From an alpha proteobacterium L41A (GTDB lineage: Bacteria > Pseudomonadota > Alphaproteobacteria > Caulobacterales > Caulobacteraceae), in contig AMYY01000001.1 in the NCBI GenBank assembly GCA_000335735.1, forward strand, positions 1-64,000: a stretch of DNA of 64,000 nucleotides, read 5' to 3'. Of the stretch, positions 11,531 through 20,976 are shown one piece after another. A model generated the notes under the pieces. It was not told the DNA's origin. It worked only from the letters and a program-made list of their open reading frames with translations, and did not search any database. The position numbers were made by a program, and so were the translations under genes. The stretch's first letter is position 1, and each line of letters begins with the position of its first letter.

Positions 11531-12924
11531 TTCATGATCCGCTTGGGATCGATGGCGCGGCGGATGGCGGCCATGGTTTCGATCTCGAGCCGAGACTTAT
11601 AGCGCTTGACCTCTTCAGTTTTCAGCCGGCCCAGACCGTGTTCGGCGGAGATGGAGCCGTCGTAGGTTCCGACAACGTCGTGAACCACTTGCGAGCCTTC
11701 CTTCCAGCGGGCGATGAAGGCGGGGATGTCCTGACCGAAGCCCGGCAGGATGTCGTAGTGCAGATTGCCGTCGCCGACATGGCCGAAGACCGAGATACGG
11801 GCGCCGGGGTGGAAGCGTTCCACGGCGGCCGAGGCTTCGTCAATGAAATCGGCGATGCGGCTGATGGGGACGGAGACGTCGTGTTTCCAGCCGCCGCCCT
11901 CGGGCTTCAGAGCCGCCGAATGTTCTTCACGCAGACGCCAGAAGGCGGCGCGCTGTGCGTCGTTCTGGGCGATGGCGGCGTCGGTGATCAGGCCTTCCTC
12001 GAAGGCAACCTCGAGCAACGCCTCCATCTGGCCCTCGGCGCCGCCGGGCGTGCCGGAGGCGATCTCGATCAGGACATACCACTCGGGCGTCGAGTCCAGC
12101 GGCTCGCGGGTGTCGGGGATGTTCTTGAGGACCAGTTCCATCCCGAGGCGCTTCATCAGTTCGAAGGCCTCCACCCCGCCGCCCGTCTCGGCCTTGGCGC
12201 GTGCGAGCAGTTCGACGGAGGCGGCGGCGGTTTCCAGCCCGACCACCGCGACGGCGCGCGAGCGCATGATGGGGAAGAGTTTTAGGGTGGCGGCGGTGAC
12301 GACGCCCAATGTGCCCTCGGCGCCGATCAGCAGCTGTTTCAGATCGTAGCCGGTGTTGTCCTTACGCAGCCGCTTCAGCCCCCGGTAGATTTCGCCGTTG
12401 GGCATGACCGCCTCAAGGCCCAGCACCAGGTCGCGCATCATGCCGTAACGCAGGACCTGGGTGCCGCCAGCGTTGGTGGAGATGACGCCGCCAATGGTGG
12501 CTGAACCTTCAGCCGCCAGGCTGAGCGGGAAATAGCGGCCGGCCGATGTCGCCGCCTGCTGCGCCTCCAGCAGGGTCAGGCCGGTCTCGAGCGTCATGGC
12601 GTCGTCAAGCGGTGTCACATCGCGTACGGCGCGCAGCTTGCGGGTCGACAGCAGGACCTCGCCAAAGGGGATTTGGCCGCCGACCAGTCCCGTGCCGCCG
12701 CCTTGAGGCGTAATTGCGACGCCCTCGCGCGCGCAGATCGTCACGGCGCGCGCGACCTCTTCCGTCGAACGTGGGGTCAGCAGAATCGGCGTGTCGCCCG
12801 TCCAGCGATTGCGCCATTCGGTCAGATGCGGCGCGATGACATCCGGGTCCTGGGTGCAGCCGCCCGGACCGAGCGCGGCCTTCAGTTCGTCAAGCACGGC
12901 GGTGGAGGGAGCGGGCGTCTGCAT
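11512..12924 (-). CDS. FAD-binding oxidoreductase, D-lactate / glycolate / 2-hydroxyacid dehydrogenase type
   Basis: 470 residues of the FAD-linked oxidase family (PCMH-type FAD domain then oxidase C-terminal domain). The FAD pyrophosphate loop is visible as ITPQGGGTGLVGGQ (about 70-83), and the substrate/metal motif is HVGDGNLHYD in the C-terminal half. A segment EHGLGRLKTEEV near the C-terminus is typical of GlcD/D2HGDH-like enzymes. It likely oxidises a D-2-hydroxyacid such as D-lactate or D-2-hydroxyglutarate and passes electrons to a quinone or flavoprotein carrier. No GlcE/GlcF partners are adjacent, which favours a single-subunit dehydrogenase. Confidence 0.88.
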   Translation of the reverse strand: MQTPAPSTAVLDELKAALGPGGCTQDPDVIAPHLTEWRNRWTGDTPILLTPRSTEEVARAVTICAREGVAITPQGGGTGLVGGQIPFGEVLLSTRKLRAVRDVTPLDDAMTLETGLTLLEAQQAATSAGRYFPLSLAAEGSATIGGVISTNAGGTQVLRYGMMRDLVLGLEAVMPNGEIYRGLKRLRKDNTGYDLKQLLIGAEGTLGVVTAATLKLFPIMRSRAVAVVGLETAAASVELLARAKAETGGGVEAFELMKRLGMELVLKNIPDTREPLDSTPEWYVLIEIASGTPGGAEGQMEALLEVAFEEGLITDAAIAQNDAQRAAFWRLREEHSAALKPEGGGWKHDVSVPISRIADFIDEASAAVERFHPGARISVFGHVGDGNLHYDILPGFGQDIPAFIARWKEGSQVVHDVVGTYDGSISAEHGLGRLKTEEVKRYKSRLEIETMAAIRRAIDPKRIMNPSVLF

Positions 12925-12972
12925 GCCCCCTTTTGTCAGGCGTCGCCTTGCGTTGGAAGGGCCGCGGGGCCG

Positions 12973-15057
12973 TTAGACGTCGAGTTCTTCTTTCACGAAC
13001 TGGGCATTTTCCTGAATGAACTGGAAGCGGGCGTCGGCGCGCTTGCCCATCAGGCGTTCGACCAGATCTTCGATACTGGCCTCAGCGTCGGGCACAGTGA
13101 TCCGCGCGAGCGTGCGCTTCTTGGGGTCCATAGTGGTCTCCTTGAGCTGGGAGGCCATCATTTCGCCCAGCCCCTTGAACCGGCCGATCTCGGTCTTCTT
13201 GCCTTTGAAGACGGTCGCCAGCAACTCGTCGCGATGGACGTCGTCACGGGCATATTCGCTCAAGGGGCCGGCGCTGATGCGGTACAGCGGCGGAAGGGCC
13301 ATGAATACCCGGCCCTGACGGATCGTCTCGGGCATGACGCGGTAGAAGAAGGTGATCAGCAGGGCCGCGATGTGGGCGCCGTCCACGTCGGCGTCGGTCA
13401 TGATGACGATCCGCTCGTAGCGCAGGTCGTCGATGTTGAACCGATTGCCGGGCTGCACGCCCAAGGCCAAGGCCAGGTCGGACAGTTCGACGTTGGCGCG
13501 CAGCTTGTCGGCGGTTGCGGAGGCGACGTTCAGGATCTTGCCGCGCAGGGGCAGGATCGCCTGTGTCGTGCGGTCGCGCGCCTGTTTGGCCGAGCCGCCG
13601 GCCGAATCGCCTTCGACGATGAACAGTTCGGTGCCTTGAGCCGACTGACGGCTGCAGTCCGACAGCTTGCCGGGCAGGCGCAGCTTGCGGGTGGCGGCGG
13701 CGCGCTGGACTTCCTTGTCCTTACGGCGACGTAGCCGATCCTCGGCGCGATCGACGACGAAGCCCAGCAGGGCGTTGGCCTGTTTGGGGCTCTCGGTCAG
13801 CCAGTGGTCCAGCGGGTCGCGGAGCAGTTGCTCCACAATGCGCGCGCCCTCGGGCGAGGACAGACGGTCCTTGGTTTGGCCCTGGAATTCGGGATTGCGG
13901 ATGAAGACGCTGATCAGGGCGCCGGCATTGGCGATGACGTCCTCGGCCGTGATGATCGCGGCGCGCTTCTCGTTGGTCAGTTCGCCGTAGGATTTCAGCC
14001 CCTTGACCAGGGCGGCGCGGAAGCCGGCTTCGTGGGTGCCGCCATCGGGTGTGGAGACGGTGTTGCAGTAGGACTGGATGAAGCCGTCGGACTCGCCAAA
14101 GCCGCTCGGCGACCAGGTGACGGCCCACTCGAAGGCGCCAGCCTCGCCCTGACGCTCGGCGCGGCCGGCGAAGGTGGGGGTGACGGTCTCGAGCTGACCG
14201 ATACGGTCGATCAGGGCGTCGGCCAGGCCGCCGGGGAAATGCAGACTGGCTTGGGCGGGCGTAGAGTCGGTGATCCGCTCCGGGGCGCAAGTCCAGCGGA
14301 TCTCAACGCCGCGGAACAGATAGGCCTTTGACCGCGCCATGCGGAATAGACGAGCGGGCTTGAACGCCGCGCCCATGCCGAAGATTTCGTCGTCGGGCTT
14401 GAAGCGGATCAGGGTGCCGCGCTTCTTGGACGGGCCGATCTGCTGGATCGGGGCCAGGACGTGGCCGCGACTGAAGGCCTGTTTCCATTCGAAACCGTCG
14501 CGCCAGACCGTGACCTCCACGCTTTCGCTCAGGGCATTGACGACCGAGACGCCGACGCCGTGCAAACCGCCTGAGGTTTCATAGGCTTTACCGGAAAACT
14601 TGCCGCCAGAGTGCAGGACGGTCATGACGACTTCCAGCGCCGACTTGCCGGGGTGTTTGGGGTGTGGGTCCACCGGAATGCCGCGTCCGTCGTCGCGAAC
14701 TGACAGATAGCCGTTGGCGTCCAGATCGACGGTGATCAGCTTGGCGTGTTTGGCTACCGCCTCGTCCATGGCGTTGTCCAGGACTTCGGCGAACAGGTGG
14801 TGCAGGGCGCGCTCGTCGGTGCCGCCGATATACATGCCGGGGCGTTTGCGAACGGGCTCCAGGCCTTCCAGCACCTCGATGGAGGAGGCGGAATAGCCGG
14901 TGGCGGCCGCCGTCGTGGCCGTGGCCTGAACAGGTGGCGGCGCGGGGGTTGGGGCGATAATGGGCGCAGCCGCAGGCGGGGTCACCGCAACAGGCTTGGG
15001 CGGCTCGGGTTTGCGAGCTTCGGGTTCGTCGTCAAAAGCGAAGAGGTCGGCGGCCAT
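12973..15057 (-). CDS. parE: DNA topoisomerase IV subunit B
   Basis: 694-residue ATPase subunit of topoisomerase IV. A GHKL ATPase domain begins near residue 55 with EVLEGLEPVRKRPGMYIG, then AEVLDNAMDEA, VRDDGRGIPVD and the lid GGLHGVGVSVVNALSE. The TOPRIM motif VEGDSAGGSAKQARDR and the metal-binding DADVDGAHI lie in the C-terminal half. The first about 52 residues form a Pro/Ala-rich, low-complexity extension not present in E. coli ParE. It is preceded by, and overlaps by 26 bases with, an O-antigen-ligase-like gene on the same strand. Confidence 0.95.
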   Translation of the reverse strand: MAADLFAFDDEPEARKPEPPKPVAVTPPAAAPIIAPTPAPPPVQATATTAAATGYSASSIEVLEGLEPVRKRPGMYIGGTDERALHHLFAEVLDNAMDEAVAKHAKLITVDLDANGYLSVRDDGRGIPVDPHPKHPGKSALEVVMTVLHSGGKFSGKAYETSGGLHGVGVSVVNALSESVEVTVWRDGFEWKQAFSRGHVLAPIQQIGPSKKRGTLIRFKPDDEIFGMGAAFKPARLFRMARSKAYLFRGVEIRWTCAPERITDSTPAQASLHFPGGLADALIDRIGQLETVTPTFAGRAERQGEAGAFEWAVTWSPSGFGESDGFIQSYCNTVSTPDGGTHEAGFRAALVKGLKSYGELTNEKRAAIITAEDVIANAGALISVFIRNPEFQGQTKDRLSSPEGARIVEQLLRDPLDHWLTESPKQANALLGFVVDRAEDRLRRRKDKEVQRAAATRKLRLPGKLSDCSRQSAQGTELFIVEGDSAGGSAKQARDRTTQAILPLRGKILNVASATADKLRANVELSDLALALGVQPGNRFNIDDLRYERIVIMTDADVDGAHIAALLITFFYRVMPETIRQGRVFMALPPLYRISAGPLSEYARDDVHRDELLATVFKGKKTEIGRFKGLGEMMASQLKETTMDPKKRTLARITVPDAEASIEDLVERLMGKRADARFQFIQENAQFVKEELDV

Positions 15058-16378
15058 TCACATAGTCTGAGGCGATTCGGGACCGGGTCTGGTAGGCCCG
15101 TGAGGCCGGTCGAGCAAGCGGAGCACGAACCGGGGCCGGATCAAAGGTCACGGCGCGGGCCATAATCGCCAGCATCAGGATCCACGGCAGGTTGGCGTGG
15201 GTCAGCAGGACGCTCTCCGAAAGGCTCAAAGCGGTGAAGACCGACAGATAGGCGATGCTCCAATAGCCTTCGCGCGCGCCGAGCCCATTTGTGCGCGCGA
15301 TGACGAAGATCGCAGAGAGCGCCATGACGGCGCCCACCGCCACCGCACCGGGCCAGCCCAGCTGCACGAGAAGGTCGATCCAGCCGTTGTGGGCGGAGGG
15401 GACGGGCCATTGGGTCTCGATGCGGATTTCGCGCGCGGGGATCGAGTCCGCGCCCCAGAAGGCGCTGAAGCCGTATCCGGTCCAAGGGCGCTCTGCGACC
15501 TTCCGCATCAAGGCTTCCCAGATCAGGGTGCGGCCGGTCAGCGACGGGTCCTTGCCCAACGCCTCCAGAATTGCGGCGGAATCGGAGTTCCACAGCCAGG
15601 TTGCGCCCGCCGCAATGATGACGGCCAGCCAGATGCCGATGACGGTGATGACGGCGCCGCCCTGTTTCAACGCCCACCACCCGCCGATCATGCCCAAGCC
15701 CAAGCCCCAGCATAGAAGCGATGTCTTGGATTGCGTGGCGAGCACCAGAAGCGTGGTCAGTCCCAATGTCAGCAGGCAGATCCAGAACCGGTGGCTGCGT
15801 CCCGCGATATGATCGGCGGCCAGGGTCGCTGCGGCGGAGACGGCGCCCACCACCATGACCAGCCCCATCTGGTTCTTCTCGTACCAGAGGCCGCGCCACA
15901 GGCCGGCGTTGTCGAACTGGTGCACCCCGACCTTCGGATAGCCGAACACCATGATCAGGCTGCCGATCGCCATCACCAGACAGGTGTACATCAGGACGCG
16001 CGGGAGGGCGTCGTCACGGAACCGGGCGCCCAGATAGATGGCGAAAGCGCTGTTAATCGCCATGGCGATGACGCGGCGCTCAGTGACCTCGGGGTCGATG
16101 GACCAGTATTTCGAGACGAAACACAGGGCGACCAGAGCGAACATCATCAGCCAAGCGGGCCAGGCGCGCATGACCTTGTCGAAGCGAAAGACGATCAGGC
16201 CGGCGATGACGGCATAGACCGGCAACCAGATGAACCGCAGGATGGGGGTCTCGACCTGGGTCGGCGCGATGACGGGCGCGATCAGGGCGCCGGTCAGCAT
16301 GAAGACGATAAAGCCGGCCGCCCACTGTTCCCACAGCGGCGGCGAATCATCCGGGGTCTGAACGGACGGTTCACGCAC
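15032..16378 (-). CDS. O-antigen ligase / Wzy-like polysaccharide polymerase family membrane protein
   Basis: 448 residues with about 11-12 hydrophobic segments, starting from a GTG at 16378. A large periplasmic loop between late membrane spans contains the typical Wzy_C features: GRTLIWEALMRKVAERPWTGYG followed about 30 residues later by SAHNGWIDLLVQLG, with the conserved Arg and His of the family. Such proteins join lipid-linked glycan chains to lipid A-core or polymerise exopolysaccharide. No other glycan genes are next to it, so the glycan is unknown. Its end overlaps the parE start by 26 bases, suggesting co-transcription. Confidence 0.82.
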   Translation of the reverse strand: MREPSVQTPDDSPPLWEQWAAGFIVFMLTGALIAPVIAPTQVETPILRFIWLPVYAVIAGLIVFRFDKVMRAWPAWLMMFALVALCFVSKYWSIDPEVTERRVIAMAINSAFAIYLGARFRDDALPRVLMYTCLVMAIGSLIMVFGYPKVGVHQFDNAGLWRGLWYEKNQMGLVMVVGAVSAAATLAADHIAGRSHRFWICLLTLGLTTLLVLATQSKTSLLCWGLGLGMIGGWWALKQGGAVITVIGIWLAVIIAAGATWLWNSDSAAILEALGKDPSLTGRTLIWEALMRKVAERPWTGYGFSAFWGADSIPAREIRIETQWPVPSAHNGWIDLLVQLGWPGAVAVGAVMALSAIFVIARTNGLGAREGYWSIAYLSVFTALSLSESVLLTHANLPWILMLAIMARAVTFDPAPVRAPLARPASRAYQTRSRIASDYVNGRRPLRF

Positions 16379-16401
16379 GGGCGCACAGTCCTTTGCGGCG
16401 C

Positions 16402-17580
16402 TTAAGGAACCGTGAGTGCGGCGGTGAAGGCGGCAAGGCCCTGCTCCAGATCGGCGATGAGGTCCGCAGGATCTTCAAGACCGACATGCAGTCGGATCAG
16501 TTCGCCCTCAAGCGCGGGCGGATGGTTGCGGTAGGCCATCTGATGGGTCTCATGAGTGATCAGGCTTTCGAACCCGCCCCAGGAATAGCCCAGACCGAAC
16601 AGGGTCAGAGCGTTCAGAAACGCCCCACCCGCCGCCCTGTCGCCACCCTTCGTGACCACGCCCATCAGGGACGCGGCGCCTGTGAAATCTCGCCGCCACA
16701 GGTCATGGCCGATCGAGCCGGGCAGGGGCGGGTAGAGGACGCGGGAAACCTCCGGCCGGGCTTGCAGCCATTCCGCCACGATCAAGCCTGACCGCGCCTG
16801 TTCGGCATACCGCAGCGGCAAAGTCCGCAGGCCGCGCAGCGCCAGCCAGGCGTCGTCGGGGGACACATGCCAGCCGAGATCTTCGATGGCGTCGCCGATG
16901 GCGCGCAGGCAGGCGGGATTGTTCGAAGAAATACTGCCCATCAGAACGTCCGAATGACCGCCGACATATTTGGTGATGGCCTGAATGCTGACGTCCACGC
17001 CATGGGCCAGCGGACGATAGGCCAGACCGGCGGCCCAGGTATTATCGACCACCGTCAGGACGCCTCGTGTGCGGCAGGCCTGGGCCACGGCGGCGACGTC
17101 GACCATTTCGAATGTGAGAGAGGCTGGCGACTCCATCAGCACCAACCGCGTGCGTTCGCCGATGGCGGCCAGAACAGCCTGCGCGTCTGCGTCTGCGGGC
17201 AAAAAGCGGGTCGTGACGCCGCGGGTCGATTGATACCGGCTCAGGAACCGGCGCGTCGGACCATAGACGGCGTCTGTCGTGATCACCTCGTCGCCCGGTC
17301 TCAAAAGCGCCAGTAGCGAAACCGTAACGGCCGCAAGACCCGACGGAACCAAAAAGGCGCCCTCTGCCCCCTCCAGGTCGGCCAGGGCGCGGCGGAGATC
17401 GCGGGCGGCGCTGGTCCCGCTGAGGCCATAGGTCGGCCCGTCCGTCTCGTCGCGCATGACGGCCGCGCTATCGCTCAACATCGTCGAGGCGCGTTCGATC
17501 GGCGGATTGACGCCGCGCCGGCCCTGGCCGCGTCGCGTGGCGGCGGCGATCAGGCGGGTGCGGTCCGAAAGCGGCGACAT
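16402..17580 (-). CDS. metC: Cystathionine beta-lyase
   Basis: 392-residue PLP enzyme of the Cys/Met metabolism family. The Schiff-base lysine is in SIQAITKYVGGHSD (around residue 206), and the PLP-stacking region is VPSGLAAVTVSLLALL near 77-92. The segment GWGGFESL-like (YSWGGFESLITHETHQM) near the C-terminus is characteristic of MetC against cystathionine gamma-synthase or lyase. It would split cystathionine into homocysteine, pyruvate and ammonia in methionine synthesis. It stands upstream of the O-antigen-ligase gene by 23 bases on the same strand. The 80-base gap to the divergent binding-protein gene shows no riboswitch-like structure. Confidence 0.9.
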   Translation of the reverse strand: MSPLSDRTRLIAAATRRGQGRRGVNPPIERASTMLSDSAAVMRDETDGPTYGLSGTSAARDLRRALADLEGAEGAFLVPSGLAAVTVSLLALLRPGDEVITTDAVYGPTRRFLSRYQSTRGVTTRFLPADADAQAVLAAIGERTRLVLMESPASLTFEMVDVAAVAQACRTRGVLTVVDNTWAAGLAYRPLAHGVDVSIQAITKYVGGHSDVLMGSISSNNPACLRAIGDAIEDLGWHVSPDDAWLALRGLRTLPLRYAEQARSGLIVAEWLQARPEVSRVLYPPLPGSIGHDLWRRDFTGAASLMGVVTKGGDRAAGGAFLNALTLFGLGYSWGGFESLITHETHQMAYRNHPPALEGELIRLHVGLEDPADLIADLEQGLAAFTAALTVP

Positions 17581-17660
17581 GGCCCCTCCGATGGGTTGCG
17601 GATCAGCCCTTAAAGGCCTCTAAAGCCAGCGGGGCGCAAGCGGCGAGGGATAGGAACGCG

Positions 17661-18752
17661 ATGCGGTGGTGGACGATCGGAGCGATAGCCGTTGTGCTTA
17701 TGACGACGGCTTGCGGGCGCAAGGACGCCAGTCCTGCGCCGGAAACCAGCCCTGCCACGCCCGCGCAAGCGTCCTCGACTGCGGTCGCAAAAAGCCCGAC
17801 GCTGGCCGCCATCAAACGCCGCGGTCGCCTGAACTGCGGCGTGCATCAGGGGTTGGTCGGCTTCGCCTACACCGACAATCGCGGCCAGTGGCGCGGCTTC
17901 GACGTGGAATTCTGTCGCGCGACGGCGGCGGCGGTGCTGGGCGATGCTGATGCGGTGCGGTTCGTGCCTCTGTCGGCGTCGGATCGCTTCACGGCGCTGA
18001 ACGACGGCCGGATCGATGTGCTTTGGCGGAACTCGTCCTGGACCATGAGCCGCGATGCGGGCGAGGGGTTCGTGTTCGCCGGCATCAACTACTACGACGG
18101 CCAGGGCTTTCTGGTTCGGCGTTCCCTGAACCTGAACAGCGCCACCGAGCTGACCGGCGCGCGAGTTTGCGTTCAGGCGGGTTCGACGTCCCAGGCCAAC
18201 GCCGCCGACTATTTCCGGTCTCGCGGCATCGAATACCGGCCCGTCGTGTTCGAGACGGAGGAGGCGGCGCGAGACGCCTATGGCCGTGAAGATTGCGACG
18301 CATTCAGCGCCGACATCTCTGCGCTAGCCGCCGCGCGGACCGTGCTGACCAATCCCAACGAACATGTGATCCTGTCCGACGTGGCGTCGAAGGAGCCGCT
18401 GGGGCCGGTGGTCAAGGCGGGCGACGAACGCTGGGCCTCGACCGTTCGCTGGACCCTGAACGCCCTGATGCTGGCTGAGGAACTCGGGGTGACAAAGGCC
18501 AATGCCGAGGATCAGTTCAAGACCGCTACGGACCCGCGCGTGCGGCGTCTTCTGGGCGCCGACGGCGAGTTCGGTCCCATGCTGGGGCTGTCCGACGATT
18601 GGGCCAAGGACGCGGTCGAAGCCGTCGGGAATTATGGCGAGATCTTCGAACGAAATCTGGGATCGCAATCGGCGCTCGACCTGGCGCGCGGTTTGAACGC
18701 ACAATGGAACGCGCGCCCGGCCGGCTTGATCTACGGCCTGCCGATCCGATAA
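17661..18752 (+). CDS. Amino-acid ABC transporter substrate-binding protein (AapJ-like), orphan
   Basis: 363 residues. An N-terminal signal with Cys18 (VLMTTACGRK) suggests a lipoprotein, though the lipobox is not canonical. After an Ala/Pro/Ser linker, a type-2 periplasmic binding fold begins at LAAIKRRGRLNCGVHQGLVGFAY, then GQWRGFDVEFCRATAAAVLGD. This is the opening of the general L-amino-acid binding proteins AapJ/BztA. The membrane permease and ATPase genes that normally follow are absent; instead a secondary symporter gene starts 33 bases downstream. It may serve another transporter encoded elsewhere or act as a sensor or scavenger. Confidence 0.88.
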   Translation: MRWWTIGAIAVVLMTTACGRKDASPAPETSPATPAQASSTAVAKSPTLAAIKRRGRLNCGVHQGLVGFAYTDNRGQWRGFDVEFCRATAAAVLGDADAVRFVPLSASDRFTALNDGRIDVLWRNSSWTMSRDAGEGFVFAGINYYDGQGFLVRRSLNLNSATELTGARVCVQAGSTSQANAADYFRSRGIEYRPVVFETEEAARDAYGREDCDAFSADISALAAARTVLTNPNEHVILSDVASKEPLGPVVKAGDERWASTVRWTLNALMLAEELGVTKANAEDQFKTATDPRVRRLLGADGEFGPMLGLSDDWAKDAVEAVGNYGEIFERNLGSQSALDLARGLNAQWNARPAGLIYGLPIR

Positions 18753-18785
18753 GCGCCGACGCTTGCATCGCTTCCTGGGGGACAG

Positions 18786-20150
18786 ATGACCGAGACGAAA
18801 CGCGGCGGCCTTGCGCTGCACTGGCTGATGTTGATCGGTTTCGCGGTCGGGCTGATCGGGGGATTGCTGGTCAATCTGGCGGTCGGGGCCGATGCGGCCT
18901 GGGTGGTCTGGCTGACGGACAATGTGACCGGGCCGATCGGTCAGATCTTCCTGCGCCTGCTGTTCATGATGGTGATCCCGTTGCTGTTCTCGGCCCTGGT
19001 CGTCGGGGTGGCGGAGATGGGCGATCTCAGCTCGCTGGGACGCGCGGGGATCAAGACGCTGCTGCTGACTGTCGTGGTGTCCAGCATCGCGGTCGTCATC
19101 GGGCTGGTGATGGTCAACGTCTTCCAGCCCGGGCGAGGCGTCGATCCGGCGGTGGCTCAGCAGCTGTTGGAGCAGGGCAAGGACGGCGCCGCCAGCATCG
19201 TTCAGACCGGGCGCGACAGCTCAATCCAGCTGGGCGATTTCTTCTTGGATCTGGTGCCGTCGAACGCGGTCACCGCAGCGGCGGAAAACGCGATCCTTCC
19301 GCTGATGATCTTCGCGCTGTTCTTCGGCATCGGTCTGGTCATGGCCAAGAGCCCGGCGACGGACCGTCTGCAGGAAGTGATCCAGGGGATCTTCGAGGTC
19401 TCCATGACCCTGATCAACCTGTTCATCAAACTGGCGCCGCTGGCCATCGCCTGTCTGATGTTCAACCTGGCGGCTCTGTTCGGTTGGGATTTGCTCGTGC
19501 GTTTGGCGGCCTTTGTCGGCGTCGCGGTCGGCGCCATGGCGATCCATATGTTCGTAGTCTATCCGCTGGTGATCTGGCTGGCGGCCGGCCGCTCGCCCAT
19601 CGCCTTCTTCAAGGGTGTGCGCGAGCCGATGGTGGTGGCCTTCTCGACCGCCTCGTCCAATGCTTCGCTGCCGGTGTCGCTGAAGGCGGCCGAGGAGCAA
19701 CTGAATCTGCCGCGCAAGATCGCACGCTTCGTCCTGACGGTGGGCGCCACCGCCAACCAGAACGGCACAGCCCTGTTCGAGGGGGTCACAGTGCTGTTCC
19801 TCGCTCAGTTCTTCGGCATCGACCTGACGATCACGCAGCAGGTCGTGGTCATGCTGGTCTGCATTCTGGGCGGCATCGGCACGGCAGGCGTGCCGGCCGG
19901 CTCGCTGCCGGTCGTGGCGATGATCCTGGTGATGGTGAAGGTCCCGCCCGAAGGGATTGGACTGATCCTCGGCGTCGATCGCTTCCTCGATATGTGCCGC
20001 ACGACGCTGAACGTCACGGGCGATCTGGTTTTGGCGACCGTCGTGTCACGGGGTGAAACCGATGACACCGCTGAGCCGTCCGATCCGACTGCGCCTGAAG
20101 GTTTGCCGGGTGCGGCGCGTCGCGGCCTGAAGCACGGAACCGCGAGTTGA
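18786..20150 (+). CDS. Dicarboxylate/amino acid:cation symporter (DAACS family)
   Basis: 454 residues, about eight membrane helices plus two re-entrant hairpins. Family motifs are visible: FLRLLFMMVIPLLFSALVVG, the serine-rich hairpin FSTASSNASLPVSLKAAE, and the cation/substrate site VGATANQNGTALFEG followed by GGIGTAGVPAGSLP and FLDMCRTTLNVTGD. It would import glutamate, aspartate or C4-dicarboxylates with Na+ or H+. It lies 33 bases after an amino-acid-binding lipoprotein gene and probably shares its transcript. The C-terminal about 35 residues are hydrophilic and variable. Confidence 0.92.
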   Translation: MTETKRGGLALHWLMLIGFAVGLIGGLLVNLAVGADAAWVVWLTDNVTGPIGQIFLRLLFMMVIPLLFSALVVGVAEMGDLSSLGRAGIKTLLLTVVVSSIAVVIGLVMVNVFQPGRGVDPAVAQQLLEQGKDGAASIVQTGRDSSIQLGDFFLDLVPSNAVTAAAENAILPLMIFALFFGIGLVMAKSPATDRLQEVIQGIFEVSMTLINLFIKLAPLAIACLMFNLAALFGWDLLVRLAAFVGVAVGAMAIHMFVVYPLVIWLAAGRSPIAFFKGVREPMVVAFSTASSNASLPVSLKAAEEQLNLPRKIARFVLTVGATANQNGTALFEGVTVLFLAQFFGIDLTITQQVVVMLVCILGGIGTAGVPAGSLPVVAMILVMVKVPPEGIGLILGVDRFLDMCRTTLNVTGDLVLATVVSRGETDDTAEPSDPTAPEGLPGAARRGLKHGTAS

Positions 20151-20151
20151 T

Positions 20152-20976
20152 CTATCCGGCCGCGACCGGGGTGTCCGTCCGGGCGCCCCATTCGGCCCAA
20201 GAGCCGTCGTAAAGCTGCGACGGACGACCGAGTTCGGCCAGACCCAGCGTCAGAATGGCAGCTGTAACTCCGGAGCCGCAAGTTGTGATCACGGGTCGGT
20301 CGATATCCACGCCGGCGTCCGCAAAGGCTTGCACCAAGGCGCGGCCACGCTTCATCGTCCCGTCGTCGTTTAGCAGTCGGCCGTAGGGGAGGTTGAGCGC
20401 GCCGGGCATATGGCCGCTGCGAACGCCGGCTCGAGGTTCGGGCGCCGCGCCATTGAAACGCAATGCGCCGCGGGCATCGACCACCTGAGCTTTGTTGGAC
20501 AATGCCAAGCGGACATCGTCCAGCGAGGCGACAGCGTCGGCCGAGACCTCGGCACAAAACGCTGCGGTCTCGCTCTCCGAGGGCCCGGAGACGGTTGGCA
20601 GGCCGTCGTCACGCCAACGCGGCAGGCCGCCGTCGAGCACCTGAACCCTCGTCGCGCCCATCGTCTTCAGCATCCACCAGACGCGCGCCGCCGAGAATAA
20701 TCCGGCAGAGTCATAGACGATGATCTGGTCGTCGACGGAGAGGCCCAGCGCCCCGACCGCCGCGCCAAAGGCCTTCGGCGTCGGCATCATGTGGGGCAGG
20801 GGGCTGTCTCGATCCGATATGGCGTCCAGATCGAAAAAGACGGCGCCAGGGATATGGGTCTGTTCAAAGTCGGCGCGCGCGTTGCGGCCGTCCAGGTGCC
20901 AGCTGCCATCGACGATCCGCAAGTCCGGAGCGCCCAATCGCGCGGCGAGGTCCGTTGTCGAAATCAGCGGGCTCAT
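20152..20976 (-). CDS. sseA: 3-mercaptopyruvate sulfurtransferase (tandem rhodanese)
   Basis: 274 residues: two rhodanese domains, an inactive N-terminal one and a catalytic C-terminal one with the active-site loop TTCGSGVTAAIL. CG[ST]GVTA is the loop type of mercaptopyruvate sulfurtransferases, not thiosulfate rhodaneses. It would transfer sulfur from 3-mercaptopyruvate to cyanide or thiols. The ATG at 20976 forms an ATGA overlap with the cfa stop, which decides this start over a longer frame from 21036. It ends one base from the convergent symporter stop. Confidence 0.92.
   Translation of the reverse strand: MSPLISTTDLAARLGAPDLRIVDGSWHLDGRNARADFEQTHIPGAVFFDLDAISDRDSPLPHMMPTPKAFGAAVGALGLSVDDQIIVYDSAGLFSAARVWWMLKTMGATRVQVLDGGLPRWRDDGLPTVSGPSESETAAFCAEVSADAVASLDDVRLALSNKAQVVDARGALRFNGAAPEPRAGVRSGHMPGALNLPYGRLLNDDGTMKRGRALVQAFADAGVDIDRPVITTCGSGVTAAILTLGLAELGRPSQLYDGSWAEWGARTDTPVAAG

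Noticed and set aside
12673..13734. 353-codon plus-strand frame over the FAD-oxidase and parE genes
   Set aside because: Opposite strand of two well-supported genes; no ribosome site or family.
17581..17660. SAM riboswitch upstream of metC
   Set aside because: Only 80 bases between divergent genes and no paired structure or conserved SAM-binding core seen.
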